Shown: positions 16,946 to 27,860, counted from the first letter of the stretch. The stretch is DNA of 64,000 bases from Clostridium sp. (GCF_017888565.1 NZ_JAGHFX010000057.1:1-64000); one strand, 5' to 3'. Notes: generated from the sequence alone by a model not told the origin. Numbers and translations are program-made.

Positions 16946-18025
16946 ATGAGTTATGGATTTTCGGTTTATTTTGGCTTAGATAATACAAAGGAAGAAAATA
17001 TTCAATTACTAAAGGATGCGCATAGCCTAGGATTTAGTAGAATTTTTACTTCACTTCATATACCAGAAGCTAATTATGAAGTTTTAAAGAGGGAAGTTAG
17101 AGAGTTTTTTGCTTTAGCTAAAGAATATGATATGGATATAATTAGTGATATATCTCCTAATACTTTTAAATTTTTAGATTTAGAAGATATGGATTTAAAG
17201 GGTTTAAGAGATATGGGAGTTAAAACTATAAGAATAGATTTTGGATATGGTGAAGAAGATATAGCTAAAATGAGTAGAAATGAATATGGAGTTAAGATTC
17301 AATTAAATGCTTCAACTATTACAGAAGAGTTTTTTAACAAGCTTGATAAATTCTCACCAGATTATAGTAATGTAGATGCATTACATAATTTTTATCCAAG
17401 AGTTGGAACTGCAATTTCAGAAGAATGTATGATAAATAAAAATAATATTCTTAGGAAAAGAAATATAACTCCTTGTGCCTTTGTGCAATCAAATAATAGA
17501 AAAAGAAGTCCATTAAAAGATGGATTACCAACACTTGAAGATCATAGGGGAATGGCTGTTAGGGAAGCTGCTAATCATTTGTTTGCATTAGGAAATAAAT
17601 CTGTTTTTATAGGAGATTCTCTTCCAAGTTTAGAAGAACTAAAGAATTTATCATCTTTAGATTCTGAGGTTATAGAGCTAGATATAGAGGTTAAAACTAC
17701 AGATAAAGTTATGCTTAGAATCTTAGATGGGATATACACAGCCAGAACAGATGAAGCTAGAGATGCTATTAGAGCAAGTGAAAGTAGATTAATATTAAAT
17801 GGCGATATTATTGAGCCATTTAATACAGTAAATAAGAAAATTGGAGATATTTCAATAGATAATAAAGAATACATGAGATATATGGGTGAACTTCAAATAT
17901 TAAAAACAAATCAAAATGAAGATTTTAGAACAAATATTGTAGCTTCTGTTTTACAAAAAGATTTTTATTTATTAAAATATATACATGGTGGAAAAAAATT
18001 TCACTTTAATATAGTTAATAAATAA
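16946..18025 (+). CDS. mupG: 6-phospho-N-acetylmuramidase MupG, copy 2
   Basis: The 359-aa protein is the second DUF871 member of the window. It shares the layout of copy 1: YGFSVYFGLDNTKEENI start, DIISDISPNTFKFLD and TIRIDFGYGEED strands, LHNFYPRVGTAIS, DGLPTLEDHRGM and the C-terminal cyclophilin-like end with EYMRYMGELQILK. MupG hydrolyses MurNAc-6P-GlcNAc in the cytoplasm. Its place between murP and murR is the same kind of setting as mupG in Staphylococcus aureus, so this copy is the likelier orthologue. AAGGAGAG precedes the ATG. The function is inferred from the family. Confidence 0.9.
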   Translation: MSYGFSVYFGLDNTKEENIQLLKDAHSLGFSRIFTSLHIPEANYEVLKREVREFFALAKEYDMDIISDISPNTFKFLDLEDMDLKGLRDMGVKTIRIDFGYGEEDIAKMSRNEYGVKIQLNASTITEEFFNKLDKFSPDYSNVDALHNFYPRVGTAISEECMINKNNILRKRNITPCAFVQSNNRKRSPLKDGLPTLEDHRGMAVREAANHLFALGNKSVFIGDSLPSLEELKNLSSLDSEVIELDIEVKTTDKVMLRILDGIYTARTDEARDAIRASESRLILNGDIIEPFNTVNKKIGDISIDNKEYMRYMGELQILKTNQNEDFRTNIVASVLQKDFYLLKYIHGGKKFHFNIVNK

Positions 18026-18049
18026 ATCAAAGAATAGTAGGGTGTTAAA

Positions 18050-18895
18050 ATGAACGTATTGCAGTATATAAAACAGAACTTCGAGAGCTTTACAGATAGA
18101 GAAAAATTAATAGCCGAGTATTTACTTAGTAATAAAAAAAGTATCATAGGTATGTCAGCAAAGGAAATTGGAGATATTACAAATACTTCAGCTCCAACAG
18201 TTGTAAGATTTTCAAAAAAGATAGGCTTTGATTCACTTAATGAAATGAAATTACAGTTATCTTTAAATTTGAAAAGTGATGAAGATAATACAGATTTTGA
18301 ATATCTACATGGTGACTTATCAACGAAAAATATAATTCATGGAATAAAAAGATCTATAGATTCTATTATGAATCAAACAATAGGAATTTTAAAAGAAGAA
18401 GAATTAGAAAAAGCTATAGATGTACTTAATAAAGCTAAAAATATATATATATTTAGCGTTGGTGTTTCTAGTTTAGTAGGGATGGACTTCTATTATAAGT
18501 TAAGCAGAATCAATAAGAGATGTATTGCACATTCTGATACACATCTTCAAATAACATCTTCAGCCCTTATGGAAAAAGGTGATGTAGCAATAGCTATATC
18601 TTATTCAGGAGAAACAAAAGAAGTAATAAAATGTGCAGAAAATGCTAAAAAAGCTAAGGTCCCAGTTATAGCAATTACAAAGGCTAGTATAAACAATACG
18701 TTAGCAGGTATATCAGATATAGTACTGCAAGTACCTTTTGTAGAAAAGACTTTAAGAGAAGGTGCAATGAGTTCAAGAATATCACAACTTTCAATAATAG
18801 ATATGCTGTTTATAGGAATGGCAAAAACAAACCTAAAAGGCGTAGAAGAAAAACTTAGAGTAACAAGAAAAGCTGTAGAAGAACTGAAGAACTAA
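18050..18895 (+). CDS. murR: MurR/RpiR family transcriptional regulator
   Basis: The 281-aa protein has an N-terminal RpiR-type helix-turn-helix of about 77 residues (SAKEIGDITNTSAPTVVRFSKKIGF) and a C-terminal SIS sugar-phosphate-binding domain (IYIFSVGVSSLVGMDFYYKL, AIAISYSGETKEVIKCA). MurR repressors respond to MurNAc-6P. It lies 24 bp behind mupG at the end of the mur cluster. The inverted repeat at 14314-14332 is the best operator candidate. The ribosome binding site (AGGGTG) is weak, suiting a low-abundance regulator. Confidence 0.9.
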   Translation: MNVLQYIKQNFESFTDREKLIAEYLLSNKKSIIGMSAKEIGDITNTSAPTVVRFSKKIGFDSLNEMKLQLSLNLKSDEDNTDFEYLHGDLSTKNIIHGIKRSIDSIMNQTIGILKEEELEKAIDVLNKAKNIYIFSVGVSSLVGMDFYYKLSRINKRCIAHSDTHLQITSSALMEKGDVAIAISYSGETKEVIKCAENAKKAKVPVIAITKASINNTLAGISDIVLQVPFVEKTLREGAMSSRISQLSIIDMLFIGMAKTNLKGVEEKLRVTRKAVEELKN

Positions 18896-18910
18896 TGGAA
18901 TAATTAATAA

Positions 18911-19137
18911 TGAAAAAATGAAAGAATGAAAATTCATTTGAAATATAAATTTGAAATTTTAGTGAAAGAATAAAATTCAATTGATAATTGACAATGGAGA
19001 ATTAGGGAATAAACTCCTATGGAGTTTGAGAATTATTAGGAGAGAAATTCGAAAGAATTTCTCTTTTTATTTTTCATAATTCAACGTATGTGAATTACTT
19101 CAATAACCTTTAACTCTTTCATTTTTTCATTCTTTCA
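18911..19137. repeat. Dispersed palindromic intergenic repeat, copy C
   Basis: TGAAAAAATGAAAG (18911-18924) and CTTTCATTTTTTCA (19116-19129) are perfect 14-nt terminal inverted repeats. Inside are AAACTCCTATGGAGTTT (19011-19027) and AGAGAAATTC-gaaa-GAATTTCTCT with a T run (19041-19068), a likely terminator for murR. It fills nearly all of the gap between murR and the glucan synthase gene. The modules match copy B, and the arm words match copy A. Confidence 0.65.
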
Positions 19138-19233
19138 CTATTTTTAGAGTAAAATTCCTCAATATTGTAAATAATAAACTTATCCTATTTCTAAAAATGC
19201 CTTAAACAAATGAATAAGGAGAGGAGTAAGTTT

Positions 19234-22200
19234 ATGAAGGATGAGATTTTAAACAGTAGTAGAAGAAATGTGCTTACAGAGTTAAATGAAGCATTTAAGG
19301 GAATTGTCCATAATCATAGATATTTAAATAAACTTGTTAAGCATGGAGAAGATGTTATCTCTTCAGCTGAATGGTTGCTTGATAATATATATCTAATAGA
19401 AAAGGAATATAAGACAATCAAGTTTAATTTGCCAATTAATTATTTTAATAATCTACCTACTATGGATATTGAAGGAGTAAATTATCCAAGGGTTTATTCT
19501 TTGGCTAAAAATTACATTGAAAAGTGTCAAAATATAATTGAAGAAAGTGAACTAACAAAATTTATAAATGACCAAGGTGAAATATTTACAATAGGAGAGC
19601 TATGGGCATTTCCGTTAATGCTTAGAGTTGCACTTATAATTAATTTAGGTGTTATAACTAATGATATGGTAGTTCTTCAAAAGCAACGTCTAGGAGCAAA
19701 GGATTTAGCCAATACAGTTATAGATTCATATAGTAATGGGAAGCTAGATATATTACTTTCTAAGTTAGAAAGTAAATATCCATTGAAGGATGTGGAAGTT
19801 AATAAAGGTGAATTACAAAATAGTAATTATATGGGAGAGGATGAAAGTCTTCATGATGGATTATTTTCTCCAGAATTTATAGATAAGTTTTTCAATATCT
19901 TAAGAGATAATTCAATAGAAGATGAAAGAATATACAAGTTTGCTTTAGATAGATTAAAGGAAAAAGAAAATACAAGCTTCGAAAAAGAAATATTAAAGGA
20001 TCATATAAAAGAGGGGAATATCGCAACAGCTATAGGAATAACTATAAATTCTTTGAGGGTGATGGATTCTATTAATTGGAAAGACTTTTTTGCTGAAACA
20101 TCGGATATAGAAAAGATATTAAAACAAGATCCAGCAAATATTTACAATGATATGGATTTTGAAACGAAAGATTACTATAGGCATAAGATAGAAGAAATAT
20201 CTAGAAAGACTAATATAAAAGAAATAGAATTAGTTAAAGTTGCATTAGAACTTAGTAGCTTACATTTAGGAAATAAAGATTTTTATAAGAGACATATAGG
20301 TTATTACTTAGTTGATGATGGTATAAATGACCTTTTAAAGAGATTTAATATAAATAAAAATATAGATAAAAGAATGTCAAAAGCAACCTATTTGTCGACT
20401 ATATTTTTGGGAACAATACTAATAGATTTAGTAGTATTACTTTTAACATATTTAATACCACTGAATTTTAGTATAGGTCAATATATATTAGCATTTATTC
20501 TAATGATAATTCCTTCTAGTGAAGTGGTAATATCACTTCTAAATTGGTTTATAGCAAAAGTAACGCCTGTTAGCTTTATACCAAAGATGGATTATTCAGA
20601 AGGAGTGCCAGATAGTGAAAGAACTATTGTTGTAATACCTGCAATATTAAGCAATAGTAAAAGTGTAATTGAATTAATAAGCAAATTAGAAATATACTAT
20701 TTAGCAAATAGAGATAAAAATATATTATTTGCTTTACTTGGAGATTTAAGTGATAGCAGTAATGAAAATGAGCCTCAAGATAAGGCTATAAATGATGAAG
20801 GAATAAGTTTTGTAAATAAGCTAAACAAGAAATATGCAAACGATGGAGAAGATAGATTTTTCTTTTTAAATAGAAAAAGATTATATAATGACTCAGAGGG
20901 AGTTTACATGGGCTACGAAAGAAAAAGAGGAAAGCTCATGGAATTTATGGCACTAATTAGAGGAAGTAAAAAAACTACTTATAATATAATAAGTAGCAAT
21001 ATAGAGCCATTAATAAGTGCAAAATACATAATTACATTAGATAGTGATACATTTTTACCTATAGGAAGTGCAAAGAAACTTATAGGGGCAATGGGACATA
21101 TATTAAATACTCCATATATAGAAGATGAGGTTGTAGTTAGAGGATATAGCATAATGCAACCTAAAGTTGGGGTTAATTTAGAAGATAAGCATAAAACATA
21201 TTTCTCAGAAATCTTTGCTGGAGATGCAGGAGTAGATGCTTATTCTACAGCTTCATCTGATACATATCAAGATTTATTTGGAGAAGGAATATTTACTGGA
21301 AAAGGTATAATAGAAATAGATACATTTTATAATGTATTAAAAGATGAAATACCAGAAAATAGAGTTTTATCCCATGACTTAATTGAAGGTATTTTAACAA
21401 GATGTGCATTAGTAACAGATGTTGAAGTTATAGATGGATATCCATCTAGTTATTTAGCTAGTGCTTTAAGACTTCATAGATGGGTAAGAGGAGATTGGCA
21501 GATAGGAAGCCTTGTTTTTTCAAAGAAGATATCAACAATATCTAAATGGAAGATTATTGATAATCTTAGAAGAAGTTTACTTGCACCAAGTTTATTGTTA
21601 GGACTTATTGCAATATTAACAGTGTTAAGCGGAGCAGTTCAAATATCAGTATTACTATTTTTAGCATTAATAACGCCATTAGTATTTACTGTAACTGATT
21701 TTGTTGTAACTCCTAAAAATAAACTTATGGGTACATTTAAAACTCTAAAGCAAATACTATTGATATTGAGTTTTACTCCATATCAAGCTTGGCTAATGTT
21801 TGATGCTATATTTAGAACAATTTATAGATTAGTTATATCTAAAAAGAATTTACTTCAATGGAAAACTGCTGATAGAGTTGAGAAGTCAGTCAAAAATACT
21901 TATATGTGGTACTATCAAAAAATGTGGATATCAGTAGGAATAGCTTTAGTAGTACTATTACTTAGTTTAGATAATTCTATAGAAATTTTAATAGCTACAT
22001 TGTTAATATCTATTCTTTGGGCTATAGCACCTGCAATAGCATGCAGAATATCAAAAGAAGAAGTAGTTATAAAGGATAGATTAGAGTTAGAAGATGAAGA
22101 ATTCTTAAGAGAAAGCAGCAGAAGAATATGGGCTTATTATGAAGACTTTGTTAATGAAGAAAATAATTATTTAGCTCCAGATAATTATCAAGAAAAGCCT

Positions 22201-25200
22201 TTTAAAGGAGTTGCTCACAGAACATCTCCAACTAATATTGGTATGGGTTTAATTACTAATTTAACTGCTTATGACTTAGGCTATATATCAATAGGGGAAG
22301 TTATTTTTAGATTAGAATCAATACTAGATGGAATGAGGGGATTAGAAAAGTATAATGGTCATTATTTAAATTGGTATGATACTAAAACGAAGGAAGCACT
22401 ATGGCCTAGATATGTATCAACAGTAGATAGTGGAAACCTTTTAGGATACCTGTGGATAATTAAAGAAAGTATTAGAAGTATTACTAATGATCCTATAATT
22501 AGAGAAAAAGAAGTTTTAGCAATAAAAGATACATATAACTTAATCAGAAAAGATGAAAAAGAAGAATTTTATGATGGATTACCTGATGTTATAGATTTAA
22601 AAGATTATAAAAATATATTGTTAGATGAATTAAAAAGAATAAATGACAAATTAGAAAAAAATGAAGAAAATAGTGAGAAAGATAAAAAGGATAAAAGGGA
22701 ATGTTACTGGTTAAAGAAGCTGAAAAGAGAAATAGAAACTAAAATAGATTTTTATGATTTTATATTTGATGGAATAGAAAAAATAGTCATAGATTCATTT
22801 AAAAGTTACAAAGCTCCAAGTCTATTGCAAATTATAGATTTGTTGGAAGATATAAAGAGTGCGTCAGGTGAAGAATTTAAAGAAATCTTGAATAAGAAGA
22901 TAAATAAGTTAAAAGAATTTGATGAAAGACTTAAACTTTTAGCATCTGAAATAGATAGTATTATGGACGATATGGATTTTAAATTCTTATATAACAAGAA
23001 TAGAGGTCTTTTTGCAATAGGATATAATGTTGAAGAAAAATCTTTAGGAAATTCTTATTATGATTTGATGGCATCGGAAGCAAGAATAGCATCATTCTTA
23101 TCAATAGCAAGAAGTGAAGTTCCTAAGGAGCACTGGTATAACTTAAGTAGAAATATGACAAAAGCATTTGGTCAAAAGAGCTTAGTTTCTTGGAGTGGTA
23201 CAATGTTTGAATACTTTATGCCATTCCAAATAATGAAGGATTTTAAGAATACAATTTGGGACTTAACGTATTCTTCAGTTGTAAATGCACAAAAGATATA
23301 TGGAGAAAAGAAGAATATCCCATGGGGAATATCAGAATCGGCTTATTATGAATTTGATGTTGCCCAAAATTATCAATATAAAGCCTTTGGTGTACCTGGG
23401 ATAGGTTTAAAGAGAGGACTTGAACAAGAAGTTGTAGTGTCACCTTATTCATCAATTATGACACTTCCATATGATAAAAAAGGATCAATAGAAAACCTTA
23501 GAAGGTTATATAATAATAAATCTTATGGAAGATATGGATTTATAGAAGCAATAGATTATAGTGAAGAAAAAGCTAAAGATGAAGCTAAAGAAGTAAGATG
23601 CTATATGGTTCACCACTTAGGGATGTCTCTTTTAGCTTTAGATAATGTTTTAAATAACAATATATTAAAAGAAAGATTTCATAGCATTCCAGAGATAAAA
23701 GCAGTAGAACTTTTATTAAAAGAAAAGATTCCTCAAAATATAACATTTGAAAGAGAAATTGATATAAGTAGTGTTAATAATAAAAAACTAGAAAAAGAAG
23801 ACTTTATCCCAAGAATATTTAGAGGAAGCAAAAGAGAAAATCCAGAAGTTTTATTATTATCAAATGGCAGCTACTCTACAATGGTTACTGATAGTGGTAG
23901 TGGATATTCTAAAAAAGATGATATGACTATTTATAGATGGAAGGGAGACAGTACATCTGACTCCAGTGGAATGTTCTTTTATATAAAGAATTTAAATTCA
24001 AATGACTATTGGAGTGCTACTTATGAACCTTGTAAGGAAAGTAATGATGATTATGCAGTAGAGTTCACACTTGATAAAGCAAAATATGAAAGACAAGATG
24101 GAAGTATAAAAACTAGTTATGAAGTTACAGTAGCTTGTGAAGACAACTTGGAAATAAGAAAATTATCTTTAAAGAATACAGGTGAAAAACTAAGAACTTT
24201 AGAAATAACAAGTTATTTAGAAGTAACATTGCAATCCTTTGAAGGGGATGCGGTGCATCCAAGTTTCTCTAATTTATTTATAAGCACAGAATATGATGAA
24301 GAAACTAAAAGCTTAATTGGAAATAGAAGACCAAGAGCAGAAGGTGCAACTACTCATTATATATTCCATACAATAGCTACTAATTTTGATTTAGATGGTG
24401 ATTTAACTTATGAAACATCAAGATTAAATTTTATAGGAAGAAATAGAAATTTAAAATCACCAGAAGTTATGGATAATGATGCTCCACTTCAAAATACAGT
24501 TGGAACAGTACTAGATCCTATAATGAGTATGAGAAGTAGAATTACTTTGAGTCCTGGAGAGGAAAAGCAGATATATTATTTAACAGGAGTTGGGGAATCT
24601 AAAGAAGAAGTATTAGAACTTATTAGAAGGTATAAGGAAGTTCCAATGATAGAAAAAAGTGCTAATGCTTATAATTACTCAAATCAATTAGAGCTTAAGC
24701 ATATAGGAATTAGATCAGCTCAAGCAAATATATATCAAAGTTTAGCTTCATATATTTTATATTTACATAGCGGTAGAAAAAATAGAGAAACCTATATAAG
24801 AAATATAAGTATGAATCAAGAAAATTTATGGGCTTATGGAATATCCGGAGATTTACCTATTATACTATTAGTTATTGAAGGTGAAGATGATATAGATTTA
24901 TTAAGGCAAGTTATTAATATGCACTATTATTTTAGAAATAAAGGAATAAAGTCAGATTTAATAATTTATAATGAAGAAGAAATATCATATGAAGAGCCAC
25001 TTCAAAAGAATATTATATCAACAGTTAAAAATTCTGTTGAAAGAGAAAATATAAATAAATCAGGTGGTATCTTTATTCATAATAAATCAACTATGGGTGA
25101 TGAAATTAAAAACTTTATTATTGGTATTTCTAAGCTATATATAAATTCACAAGAAGGAACTTTAGCTAATCAATTAATAGAAGCTGTAAATTATAATATT

Positions 25201-27804
25201 GACGAATATATAAATAACGAAGATATAGCTCCTATTAATAGAATAAAAGTAAATATAAATGAAAGTGATTATATAAAGAGTTTTGTAGATAAAGAAATAA
25301 ATAATAATGATGAATTAGACAAATCAACACAAATAAATGAGATTAATGATGTTAATGAAGAAAAAGAGTATAAATTAGACGGATTAAGGAAAAATGAACT
25401 TAGAAATGAACATTTTAATGTTGGTGATTTAGATTTCTTTAATGGATATGGAGGATTTGATAAATCAGATAAAAGTTATGTTATAAGACTTAAAGATTAT
25501 GAAAATACTCCAGCACCATGGATAAATGTAGTTTCTAATAAGGATTTTGGGTTCCATATATCCGAGGTGGGTTCAACTTATACCTGGTGTGGAAACAGTA
25601 GGGAAAACAAAATAACGCCTTGGAGCAATGACTGGGTAGTAGATCCAACAGGAGAAGCTTTATATATAAGAGATAATAGTAGTGGAGCATATTTTACAAT
25701 AACTCCGATGCCAATAAGAGATGGTGGAGAATATATTATAAAACATAGTTTTGGATTCTCGACTTTTAAGCATACTGCATATAATATAAGGGGAGAAATG
25801 AAGGTATTTTGTCCTCAAGATGAAAAGATAAAATTATGTAAAATATCACTTAAGAATTTATCAAATGTAGATAAAAGTTTATCATTGTTCTATTATGCTC
25901 AGTTAGTACTTGGTGTATATAATTATGGAAGTGCTAAATATATAAGCACCCATGTCCAAGGCAAATATATATATGGTCAAAATCCTTATTCAAAATACTT
26001 TGGAAAATTAAAAGCTTATTTGTCTATTAATGGTGAAGAGAATCAAAGTTTTACTGGGGATAGAAAGAGTTTCTTAGGAGTTGGTGAGGATTTAAGTAGC
26101 CCTGATGCATTGTTGAAGGACAGCTTAAATAATGTGTCCGGAAGTATTTATGATCCTTGTTTAGCAGCTTCATTAGATATAGAGTTAAAAGTTGGTGAGG
26201 AAAAAGAGATTGTAATAATATTTGGTGAAGAAGAAAATGAAAAATTAATACAAGAAAAAATAAATAAATATAGTAATATAAAGAATGTTGATGAAGAATT
26301 AGAAAATGTAAAAGAATATTGGTCAAATTTCCTGGGAAATATACAAGTAAAGACACCAGATGCATCTATGGACTATATGTTAAATGGATGGCTTATGTAT
26401 CAAACCTTAAGCTGTCGATATTTATCAAGAACAGCATTTTATCAAAGTGGTGGAGCATATGGATTTAGAGATCAACTTCAAGATTCTATGTCTATAGGTA
26501 TATTAAATCCGACTATAACAAGGGAGCAAATTTTAAGAAGTGCGTCAAGGCAGTATCTTGAAGGTGATGTACAACATTGGTGGCATCCAGTAATTAATTC
26601 AGGTATAAGAACTAGATTTTCAGATGATTTATTATGGTTACCTTATGTAACTATTGAATATATAAAGTCTACAGGTGATTATAGTATTTTAGATGAAGAA
26701 GCTCCTTACCTAGAGGATGAACCATTAAGAAATGGAGAAGATGAAAGGTATACTATAGTAAATCAATCAAATAAAAAAGGAACCATATATGAACATTGTC
26801 TAAAAGCAATAGATAGAGGTTTAAAATTTGGAGAGCATAATATTCCTCTTATGGGTAGTGGTGACTGGAATGATGGAATGAGTACTGTAGGAAACAAGGG
26901 AAAAGGAGAAAGCGTCTGGGTTGGATGGTTCTTATATAAGATATTAGATGGCTTTAAAGAAATTTGTAATTATAAGAAAGATAATGAAAAGGAAGATGAA
27001 TATAATACATTCCAAGAATTTATAATAGAAAACTTAGAGAAAAATGCTTGGGATGGAGGCTGGTACAGAAGAGCATACTTTGATGATGGTACGCCTTTAG
27101 GATCAAGAGAAAATGATGAATGTAAAATAGATTCATTATCTCAAAGCTGGTCAATTATTTCAAATGCAGCAAAATCAGCAAGAGCACAAGAAGCTATGGA
27201 AGCAGTTGATAGATATCTTGTAGATAAGGATAAAGGGCTTATAAAATTATTGGCCCCACCATTTGATAAATCTTCATTAGAGCCTGGATACATAAAGGGA
27301 TATGTAGCAGGTGTTAGAGAAAATGGAGGGCAATACACACATGCAGCTGTATGGGTTATTTTAGCTTTAACTAAGCTTGGCTTAGGAGATAAGGCATGGA
27401 AATATTATAATATGATAAATCCTATAAATCATTCTAATACAGAACTTGAAGCAAGAAGCTATAAGGTAGAACCTTATGTAATGTCAGCTGATGTATATAT
27501 AAAAGAACCTCATGGCGGAAGAGGTGGATGGAGCTGGTACACTGGGGCTTCAGGTTGGATGTATAAAGTAGGACTTGAAGATATATTAGGCTTAAAGAAA
27601 ATAGAAGGAAAAGGCTATAAAATTGAACCATGTATTCCAGAAATGTGGAATGAATATGATATAAATATTAAAAATAATACAGAAGATTACAACATAAAAG
27701 TTAAACGTGGTGACAATAAAGGAATTATAATCAATGGAGAAAAAGCTAATAATGATTTAATTCCAAAAGATAAAGGAAGTCTTAATATAGAAGTCATAAT
27801 ATAA
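19234..27804 (+). CDS. Cyclic beta-1,2-glucan synthase (GT84, glycoamylase-like, GH94)
   Basis: The 2,856-aa giant enzyme has the Brucella/Agrobacterium Cgs plan and similar length. In order (track numbering): N-terminal region; two membrane segments near 390-450; a GT84 glucosyltransferase domain with the LDSDT motif near 610 and LHRWVRGDWQ near 755; further membrane segments around 790-930; a glycoamylase-like domain with HHLGMSLLALDN near 1467; two GH94-type beta-sandwich regions; and a C-terminal GH94 (alpha/alpha)6 phosphorylase domain with GDWNDGM near 2553, which sets glucan length. UDP-glucose is the expected donor, at the inner membrane face. The ATG at 19234 is spaced well from GGAGAGGAG. 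No export gene is adjacent. Confidence 0.9.
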   Translation: MKDEILNSSRRNVLTELNEAFKGIVHNHRYLNKLVKHGEDVISSAEWLLDNIYLIEKEYKTIKFNLPINYFNNLPTMDIEGVNYPRVYSLAKNYIEKCQNIIEESELTKFINDQGEIFTIGELWAFPLMLRVALIINLGVITNDMVVLQKQRLGAKDLANTVIDSYSNGKLDILLSKLESKYPLKDVEVNKGELQNSNYMGEDESLHDGLFSPEFIDKFFNILRDNSIEDERIYKFALDRLKEKENTSFEKEILKDHIKEGNIATAIGITINSLRVMDSINWKDFFAETSDIEKILKQDPANIYNDMDFETKDYYRHKIEEISRKTNIKEIELVKVALELSSLHLGNKDFYKRHIGYYLVDDGINDLLKRFNINKNIDKRMSKATYLSTIFLGTILIDLVVLLLTYLIPLNFSIGQYILAFILMIIPSSEVVISLLNWFIAKVTPVSFIPKMDYSEGVPDSERTIVVIPAILSNSKSVIELISKLEIYYLANRDKNILFALLGDLSDSSNENEPQDKAINDEGISFVNKLNKKYANDGEDRFFFLNRKRLYNDSEGVYMGYERKRGKLMEFMALIRGSKKTTYNIISSNIEPLISAKYIITLDSDTFLPIGSAKKLIGAMGHILNTPYIEDEVVVRGYSIMQPKVGVNLEDKHKTYFSEIFAGDAGVDAYSTASSDTYQDLFGEGIFTGKGIIEIDTFYNVLKDEIPENRVLSHDLIEGILTRCALVTDVEVIDGYPSSYLASALRLHRWVRGDWQIGSLVFSKKISTISKWKIIDNLRRSLLAPSLLLGLIAILTVLSGAVQISVLLFLALITPLVFTVTDFVVTPKNKLMGTFKTLKQILLILSFTPYQAWLMFDAIFRTIYRLVISKKNLLQWKTADRVEKSVKNTYMWYYQKMWISVGIALVVLLLSLDNSIEILIATLLISILWAIAPAIACRISKEEVVIKDRLELEDEEFLRESSRRIWAYYEDFVNEENNYLAPDNYQEKPFKGVAHRTSPTNIGMGLITNLTAYDLGYISIGEVIFRLESILDGMRGLEKYNGHYLNWYDTKTKEALWPRYVSTVDSGNLLGYLWIIKESIRSITNDPIIREKEVLAIKDTYNLIRKDEKEEFYDGLPDVIDLKDYKNILLDELKRINDKLEKNEENSEKDKKDKRECYWLKKLKREIETKIDFYDFIFDGIEKIVIDSFKSYKAPSLLQIIDLLEDIKSASGEEFKEILNKKINKLKEFDERLKLLASEIDSIMDDMDFKFLYNKNRGLFAIGYNVEEKSLGNSYYDLMASEARIASFLSIARSEVPKEHWYNLSRNMTKAFGQKSLVSWSGTMFEYFMPFQIMKDFKNTIWDLTYSSVVNAQKIYGEKKNIPWGISESAYYEFDVAQNYQYKAFGVPGIGLKRGLEQEVVVSPYSSIMTLPYDKKGSIENLRRLYNNKSYGRYGFIEAIDYSEEKAKDEAKEVRCYMVHHLGMSLLALDNVLNNNILKERFHSIPEIKAVELLLKEKIPQNITFEREIDISSVNNKKLEKEDFIPRIFRGSKRENPEVLLLSNGSYSTMVTDSGSGYSKKDDMTIYRWKGDSTSDSSGMFFYIKNLNSNDYWSATYEPCKESNDDYAVEFTLDKAKYERQDGSIKTSYEVTVACEDNLEIRKLSLKNTGEKLRTLEITSYLEVTLQSFEGDAVHPSFSNLFISTEYDEETKSLIGNRRPRAEGATTHYIFHTIATNFDLDGDLTYETSRLNFIGRNRNLKSPEVMDNDAPLQNTVGTVLDPIMSMRSRITLSPGEEKQIYYLTGVGESKEEVLELIRRYKEVPMIEKSANAYNYSNQLELKHIGIRSAQANIYQSLASYILYLHSGRKNRETYIRNISMNQENLWAYGISGDLPIILLVIEGEDDIDLLRQVINMHYYFRNKGIKSDLIIYNEEEISYEEPLQKNIISTVKNSVERENINKSGGIFIHNKSTMGDEIKNFIIGISKLYINSQEGTLANQLIEAVNYNIDEYINNEDIAPINRIKVNINESDYIKSFVDKEINNNDELDKSTQINEINDVNEEKEYKLDGLRKNELRNEHFNVGDLDFFNGYGGFDKSDKSYVIRLKDYENTPAPWINVVSNKDFGFHISEVGSTYTWCGNSRENKITPWSNDWVVDPTGEALYIRDNSSGAYFTITPMPIRDGGEYIIKHSFGFSTFKHTAYNIRGEMKVFCPQDEKIKLCKISLKNLSNVDKSLSLFYYAQLVLGVYNYGSAKYISTHVQGKYIYGQNPYSKYFGKLKAYLSINGEENQSFTGDRKSFLGVGEDLSSPDALLKDSLNNVSGSIYDPCLAASLDIELKVGEEKEIVIIFGEEENEKLIQEKINKYSNIKNVDEELENVKEYWSNFLGNIQVKTPDASMDYMLNGWLMYQTLSCRYLSRTAFYQSGGAYGFRDQLQDSMSIGILNPTITREQILRSASRQYLEGDVQHWWHPVINSGIRTRFSDDLLWLPYVTIEYIKSTGDYSILDEEAPYLEDEPLRNGEDERYTIVNQSNKKGTIYEHCLKAIDRGLKFGEHNIPLMGSGDWNDGMSTVGNKGKGESVWVGWFLYKILDGFKEICNYKKDNEKEDEYNTFQEFIIENLEKNAWDGGWYRRAYFDDGTPLGSRENDECKIDSLSQSWSIISNAAKSARAQEAMEAVDRYLVDKDKGLIKLLAPPFDKSSLEPGYIKGYVAGVRENGGQYTHAAVWVILALTKLGLGDKAWKYYNMINPINHSNTELEARSYKVEPYVMSADVYIKEPHGGRGGWSWYTGASGWMYKVGLEDILGLKKIEGKGYKIEPCIPEMWNEYDINIKNNTEDYNIKVKRGDNKGIIINGEKANNDLIPKDKGSLNIEVII

Positions 27805-27860
27805 AAATTACGACCTAGAAATTACAGCAATAAAAAATTGTAATATAAAATTACAATGAT

